NCBI GenBank assembly: GCA_964058845.1
Contig: CAXKVR010000076.1
Coordinates: forward strand, 62,001 to 126,000
Direction of reading: 5' to 3'
From: Carex sylvatica
Taxonomy: Eukaryota; Streptophyta; Magnoliopsida; Poales; Cyperaceae
DNA length: 64,000 bases
Below the pieces are notes generated by a model. The model was not told where the DNA came from. It was given only the letters and a program-made list of their open reading frames with translations, and did not search any database. How positions within the stretch are numbered: the stretch's first letter is position 1; every line of letters starts with the position of its first letter. Both the position numbers and the translations under genes were made by a program. Shown one piece after another: positions 58,710 to 64,000 of the stretch.

Positions 58710-59226
58710 ATGCCTTTTAAACGCGTAGCCCATAAAAAGAAACTCCCCAAGATGGAGCCCGAGAATTCCATCTCATTTTCCCTCAACCCCGCTCCTTCTA
58801 CTTCGAGATTATGGAATCGTATAACCCTAGAGGAAAAGAAGGGTTTATTACAGTATTGAGATCCCGACATCTTGGAGTGGGTAATAGACAATGAAAATCT
58901 ATGACTTGGGGATCTCATTGAATTGGGGACGGCAATCAATCGGGCTATCAAAGAAGACGTGATTGACTGGGCCTAGCTCGAGCATAGTAGCTCGGGTGAG
59001 GTTGACATTCTAAGATCGGATCCCTTGGATAGCTACGGGGTCCCCTTCGACACATGTGGGATCTACGGGAAAACCAACATCGGTACCCGCATTATTTCCT
59101 GTATGATGTGCTGTAAGAAAGCACATACCTCGTGCTTGCAATGGACTGCCCAGAAAGATTCTCGTAAGTCGAAATATTTTCTCTGGCATTGTCCTGCTCA
59201 TACATGGGTATGGTTCTTGGAGGGGT
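58710..59226 (+). pseudogene. Small sense ORF B with PHD-like Cys/His segment
   Basis: One continuous frame of 172 codons from ATG 58710 to TAA 59224, interrupted by three stops: TGA at 58857, TGA near 58901 and TAG near 58974. The N terminus is basic (MPFKRVAHKKKLPK), followed by a helical acidic part (ITLEEKKGLLQY, EWVIDNENL). A Cys/His segment at 59055-59207 follows: CGIY, then SCMMCCKKAHTSCLQW, then LWHCPAH. Spacing matches a PHD finger (two Cys pairs, His, Cys, Trp before the last pair) but one Cys position is Tyr and the last ligand is His. It is related to frames A and C in layout, not closely in sequence. Confidence 0.6.
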
Positions 59227-59725
59227 AAAGCACCTTCATGCTACCTTCCCCTGTTATTCTCATCTTGGAGTGTTACTTTGTTGTTGTTCAGAAGCAACAT
59301 CACACCGACTCTTTGCCGAGCATGAGAATCGCGATATAATAGCTGTTTCTTTTGTTGTAGGCTAATATGATCTATTTTCTATGTAAGATGAGAATTTTTT
59401 AAATGAAATTTTCTCTCTTCTTTATTATTAGTGACTTCTCATCCTAACCTCGGGGGCTCCACCCCAAAGTCATCTAATGATACAGAATATTATCTGTCTT
59501 CCTAAGTATCGTAATAAATGATTCCACATAAAAATAAATAAATCAACACAACACATATTCTCCGCGTTCATTTACATTGATAAATGTGTACGTATTCTCT
59601 GCATTCTTTTACATTAATCCCACATAACCTTATAAATATTTACTGTGTTTCATACCACGTACAGTAATTAATGTTTCTACCTTTCTCACCGCATAAGATA
59701 ATAAATTTTTACCATGTACGAACAC
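59227..59725 (+). other. Spacer between zinc-finger frames B and C
   Basis: AT-rich; TTTGTTGTTGTTCAG near 59278 and repeated TACGTATTCTCTGCATTC-like words at 59555-59605. No coding content. Confidence 0.4.
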
Positions 59726-59728
59726 GGA

Positions 59729-59736
59729 TATAAAAT
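59729..59736 (+). promoter_or_regulatory. Candidate TATA box before zinc-finger frame C
   Basis: TATAAAAT lies 58 bp before the ATG at 59787. Confidence 0.4.
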
Positions 59737-59786
59737 GTATAGTGATGGTAAAATACACAAAGTAACATAAACTCAAGAGCAAAAAT

Positions 59787-60035
59787 ATGAATCCAAGATA
59801 GAGTTCAGATAATAGAGGAAAGAAAAAGACATCCCGGTATGAAGTAGACTTCTGTCCAGTATGTCAACAATACGGGAAGCATAAGGAAATGTTCACGTGT
59901 AGTGAATGTAAAGAGGCGTTCCATCCTCATTGTATAACGGGATATCTGCCTAAAAACAATCAAGATTTGAGATTGAGACATTTCAATTGTTCGCCTTGTG
60001 CATTGGATAAGTCGAAACGACTTAGGATCAAATGA
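59787..60035 (+). pseudogene. Small sense ORF C with an intact-looking PHD finger
   Basis: The frame runs 83 codons from ATG 59787 to TGA 60033, with one TAG at codon 5 the only break. After a short basic stretch comes a canonical C4HC3 pattern at 59853-59999: C-x2-C-x11-C-x2-C-x4-H-x2-C-x18-C-x2-C. It is visible in FCPVCQQYGKHKEMFTC, ECKEAFHPHCITGYLPK and FNCSPC, and a basic end KSKRLRIK follows. All eight zinc ligands are present. PHD fingers of host proteins commonly read histone H3 tails (known), so a chromatin role for the element is conceivable but not shown. It lies 264 bp before the 3' LTR. Confidence 0.65.
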
Positions 60036-60299
60036 AAATGCAAAAAGATATGGCACTCTGATTCTGACTCCGATTAAAAAGCTTGTTAACGAGTTAATGA
60101 CCATATCCGAGTTCATTTTGTTTTTCCTTAATGTTTTTCTTAAAGTTTCAGCTAATATATATGTATGCATTATAACCTGAATGAATGAATTTTTATGTTT
60201 TTCCGGGATGATTTATGTTTTACTTTACTTTGCAAAATGGCTATACCTAAAATAAGTCAAAAACATATGCTTAAGATGCATTTTGACTTCGGGGGCTAA

Positions 60300-60967
60300 T
60301 GATAGGGCCATGTTCCCAATTCCCTTTTAGCTTTAATCTATGCCATGAATAAGGCCGGGATTCAGACTTCTGTCTAGAGGCCAACTCGGGATCAAATGAA
60401 AAATTCTACGATTGAAGCCCATTATAACGAAAACCCAAAATTGGCTGACTTAAATTGGCCGAGATAGCAATACCGCGACTTAAAGCCCTGAAGTTGCCTT
60501 CCGAGCGACATAACCATTCATGACGTCGATTATGATTTAACCCCCCATGACGCTAGTTACGACTTAACAGTTCACGATGTCGATTAACAGCGAAACTGCC
60601 GATTATAAATAACCATGATCACACGATATCGTAACCAACTCACGAACTGACTTATCCCTGATAGGGGTGAGGCGGTACGTAGGTCACACTATATAAGACC
60701 CTTTCTTTGACAAGAAAAGGGCGAACCACAAGTGATACACACTGATACACTTGCGCTTTCAGAGATATCAAATAGGAAAGAGTTCAATATCTCCGAGATC
60801 ATCCCCTAGTCTCCAAGGTTGCCCTCTGACTTCTTAGACCTGAAAACACGAGATCATCCCCTGATCTCCCCGAGTTAGTCATTTCTCGGCCTGCGATTCC
60901 GAACAGGACAAACCCAATTCAAGGCCTTCTTAGCATACGGCCTGCTATCCCGAGATAGCTCATATCA
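60300..60967 (+). repeat. 3' LTR (668 bp)
   Basis: Begins TGATAGGG, ends CATATCA, and is followed by the GGTTG target duplication. The TATA box is at 60690. It has three of the ~27-bp tandem units (60503-60595) where the 5' LTR has four, which accounts for the 30-bp length difference. Confidence 0.92.
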
Positions 60968-60972
60968 GGTTG

Positions 60973-62220
60973 GATCTGATAACTTCTCTCTACTCTGAAG
61001 CATCTATTAGGGGGTGTCAATTTTAACAGATCTATTTTTAATCGGTGCAAACCTGAGGTGAGAGAAAAAAAATATAAATTTGGACCATATTATCCTCTCT
61101 TTGAAAGGAAACTACTTTAGTGATGTAATCCAAATCTTATATTCAAAATCTTTATAATAATTGTTAGATTAGCTCCTTGGAGCGATGAAAGCCTTTTCAA
61201 ATTTAGAGCAATTTTAATTTTCTGAGAAGCTATCTTTGTGAAGTCATATTGACTGAAAATTTTATTTATAGCATAAAAAAAATCAGAACACTCTTGTTTT
61301 TGGTGAATTTCAGATTTACTTAGGCTACAAAGCCAATCTGCAGACTCAAATATTGGGATCCATACAAACAATCTGTGGCCCCAACTATTTTTTATTTTTT
61401 TACAGAAACATGTATTAATAAAAAAAATAAAAAAAAACTTTGACGCTTAAACTTTGAGATATCTCAGAGGACGTGAATTATCTGATTTAAAAAGGCTCAA
61501 ACTTTGGTTCTTAGAGGACGCGAATTCTAAGCAAAAAAAAAAGGATAAAGTAAAAATAGTGCCGCATATTGGTTCTACGGGCCCTATTAATTTGGGCCAT
61601 ATATTGGTTCTGTGGCTTGGATATTCATGAAATTCCCCCAAAATGCAGGGTCTTTGGGTTTTTTTAATGCTATAAATAATTTTTTTGGCCATATTGACCA
61701 CCTCTATCACATTGTAAAACTACATATTTCTCTAATTTTGAACTACAAAATATATAATGTGCACCATTTACCTGAGTAAAACACTTTAACACCATTAAAT
61801 AGATCTCCACAGGTTTCGTACTTGAAATTGAGTAATTCTTGTTTTTTCGACTTCATATTCAGATGGATTGCTCATCATCCATCAATAATCAAAAGAATAT
61901 ATAAATTAATTAATTTTTTATTTAAATAATTCCCGTACACAATTAATAAAAAAGGAACAATAAACTATTTGAAAAAAATAATTAAATATTTTAGATTATC
62001 TTTGTTGAAATAGAACTTGAAAATTAATTTTATAATCTAATTATTTATGGATGGAGAAATAACAAAATTATCTCCAATGTTATGATTCAGCCGCATGAAA
62101 GCAGAGAAATAACAAAATTATCTCCAAGTAAAAAATATTGATGGATCCCACGAAATTAACTTCTTTAATTATTATCAAAGATTTAAAATACAGTAGTTTG
62201 CTTCCCAAACAAGATATTAT
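60973..62220. other. Intergenic with small repeats
   Basis: Short near-repeats include TCAGAGGACGTGAATT / TTAGAGGACGCGAATT (61464 and 61501) and AGAGAAATAACAAAATTATC (62053 region and 62103). No gene is recognised. Confidence 0.45.
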
Positions 62221-64000
62221 TGTCACACCCCGCGGCCTCACGAGGCGTGACGGGTGCCTCCTGCCGTAGACATACGGTTGCCCGTATGCCTACAAGGCAA
62301 GTACGATATAATAGAAAGTAAAACACAACCAAACAAACAAACAAATAACTAAGAAAAACAGTTCATAAATCCCAACTGGACAGGTAATATCATACAAAAC
62401 CCGTATCTCGATGGATACGCATCACAGGATGACATAGAGAATATATATATATAATCAAAACATAAATATATACATGTCTCTAATGTCAAAATACCAGACA
62501 GCTAAGCAGCGGTGAAAACCAGGCCTACCGACCTCGTGTCTCTCTCGGATCCACCGAACCGGTACCTGAAAAATTAACCCAAAAGAGGGGATGAGAATTG
62601 AATTCTCAGTGCGATAAATTGCCACAAATCGTCCCTGGACTTGCAATCACAGATTATATTAAAAAATTAAACACAAATAAAGCTCAGATCAGTTTATAAT
62701 CATATATAAACATAAATGCACAAAACCCGACAACATTTATCCAAATGAAATCACAATTCAGGAATTGCCAAAATGAAATTCAAGCACACAATATTTGGTT
62801 TAACTCGATTTCAGAATATCTGGTAGTAACTACAGATGTTCCACCAAACTGGACCCCAATTCGTTCCCACTCGTCTGTAGGGTTACAGACACCTACAGAC
62901 GGCTGTACCAGGTAAAACCTTTTCTCATGACACTCATCTGTAGTTACAGGCTTAACTGTTTAATTAAAAGTCTGGTTCTAATTCATATCCGGAAAATCCA
63001 TATAAATCCAATTGACCATCCAAACGCATTACCCCCTGGGTAATGCCTCCGATACACAGTCACCCATATCCAAAATCATAATACAAAGTCACTTACCCTT
63101 CGTCCCAACCGGTACTGGGAACTGCCGAGGGCCAGACGATCTAAAGCTTTAGAATACTGGGCGTCACAGTCCGTGCACAGACTTGACAAATCCGGATTCA
63201 CTCCCTGAGTGACGTCATCACGGTGGATGACAATAATACCATATCCACCAACCGATGGTGATATAAAGCACGGTGACTTTAATTCCAAAATCAGATCATT
63301 CAGATCAACACAAATAATAACCATACCAGCATGCAAATCAATCAGATTTAAACAATTCGAGTTTCACTTTATTTGGGCAATGCAATGCACATGAATCAAA
63401 ACACAGTTTAATTATATGAATCAAAACACAGTTTAATTTCTGAATATAAACTATCAGACAAGTCCAGAAACCCCGCACCTGAGTAATAGCGCGCTCGACT
63501 AAGGCTCAGGCGTCTCGAACGACCCAGAAATCCTTTGCCTCGTATGATTACCACCTATTTTACACGTTAAATTCGATTAACGCGTTCGATTAATATCGGA
63601 TAAGTCAACACCATTACCAAACCCTAATTCGAATTCCAATTCAATCGGTAGTCCTGAATAAACAACATGAATCGATATGTTTTACGAAGTTATAACTCGA
63701 TTAATTCCAACAATTTCCAGAGTTTCACTTGAAACTATCACAATTCCTTTCCATTTCAATCCAACCCCAAAACCCTAGTTCAATTCCAAATTCCACAAGC
63801 AAATCAATTCGATTATCGAGTTATAACGTTTCAAATCAAATTCGAATTCGAATTTCACCAAAATATAACAAATCAAATAAAATTAGGGTTTCCAAGAGAA
63901 AAGGAAGATAAATCGTATCAATTATCACAAATTAACAACTAATCGAGCTAGAACTCGATTATGAAACCCTAATTACAAATTTCAACCGAAATCATGACAA
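62221..64000. mobile_element. Start of an LTR (Ty3/gypsy-like), runs off the window
   Basis: Begins TGTCACACCCCGCGGCCTCA, a start typical of plant Ty3/gypsy LTRs. GGATGAGAATTGAATTCTCA at 62588 is a hairpin-like block also seen in the element at 3140. The following 1.7 kb is noncoding; its open frames are short and unsupported. The other end and target duplication are outside the window, so it cannot be told whether this is a solo LTR or part of a full element. Confidence 0.6.

Larger units (their letters stand above)
46861..60967 (+). mobile_element. Ty3/gypsy retrotransposon, Tat lineage, 14.1 kb, defective
   Basis: Two LTRs in the same orientation bound the element, and GGTTG occurs immediately outside both (46856-46860 and 60968-60972), a perfect 5-bp target duplication. 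In order on + are gag, protease, reverse transcriptase, RNase H, a second archaeal-type RNase H and integrase. The second RNase H, the long region after integrase and the antisense gene there are marks of the Tat lineage (Ogre/Retand/Grande type; family knowledge). Every frame is broken by stops and shifts, so it cannot be autonomous now. A G-run (60291-60295) just before the 3' LTR may be the polypurine tract. No confident tRNA primer site was recognised after 47558; TGGGGCCC at 47566 is the nearest candidate. Confidence 0.93.

Overview
This is nuclear DNA from a flowering plant, AT-rich and repeat-laden. It carries three intron-rich eukaryotic genes, all on the + strand, in a sea of plant-type LTR retrotransposons, CACTA debris and foldback MITEs. 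I could not resolve the lineage below angiosperm.

Layout. 1-1365: remnant of a CACTA (En/Spm) transposon with a transposase fragment and subterminal repeats, next to a foldback element. 1.7-8.05 kb: an AT-rich minisatellite array split by an LTR-element insertion (3140-7741, 5-bp target duplication), which is itself split by a solo LTR (3862-5744, its own target duplication). 8-13 kb: MITEs and unassigned AT-rich DNA. 13246-19236: a 12-exon gene for a long-form tRNase Z. 21353-25526: a 7-exon gene for an MTV1-like ENTH/VHS clathrin adaptor. 25.5-39 kb: gene-poor, with several transposon relics and an unidentified duplicated ~300-bp sequence. 39593-45846: an 8-exon gene for a PFU/PHO2-family ubiquitin-conjugating enzyme whose introns hold at least six foldback insertions. 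46861-60967: a structurally complete but decayed 14.1-kb Ty3/gypsy element of the Tat type, with two LTRs and a GGTTG target duplication. 62221-64000: the start of another LTR that runs off the window.

The three host genes are housekeeping: tRNA 3' end maturation (nucleus/mitochondria), trans-Golgi clathrin/AP-4 vesicle traffic, and ubiquitin conjugation. From memory, the tRNase Z and MTV1 genes are also immediate neighbours in Arabidopsis, so their adjacency may be ancient microsynteny.

The most unusual structure is the 6.8-kb region of the Tat element between integrase and 3' LTR. It carries a long antisense, probably spliced gene and then, in sense orientation, three separate small reading frames. 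Each has its own TATA box and each encodes a PHD-like Cys/His zinc finger. I do not know of a described Tat element with such a cassette array; a database search would decide whether it is new.
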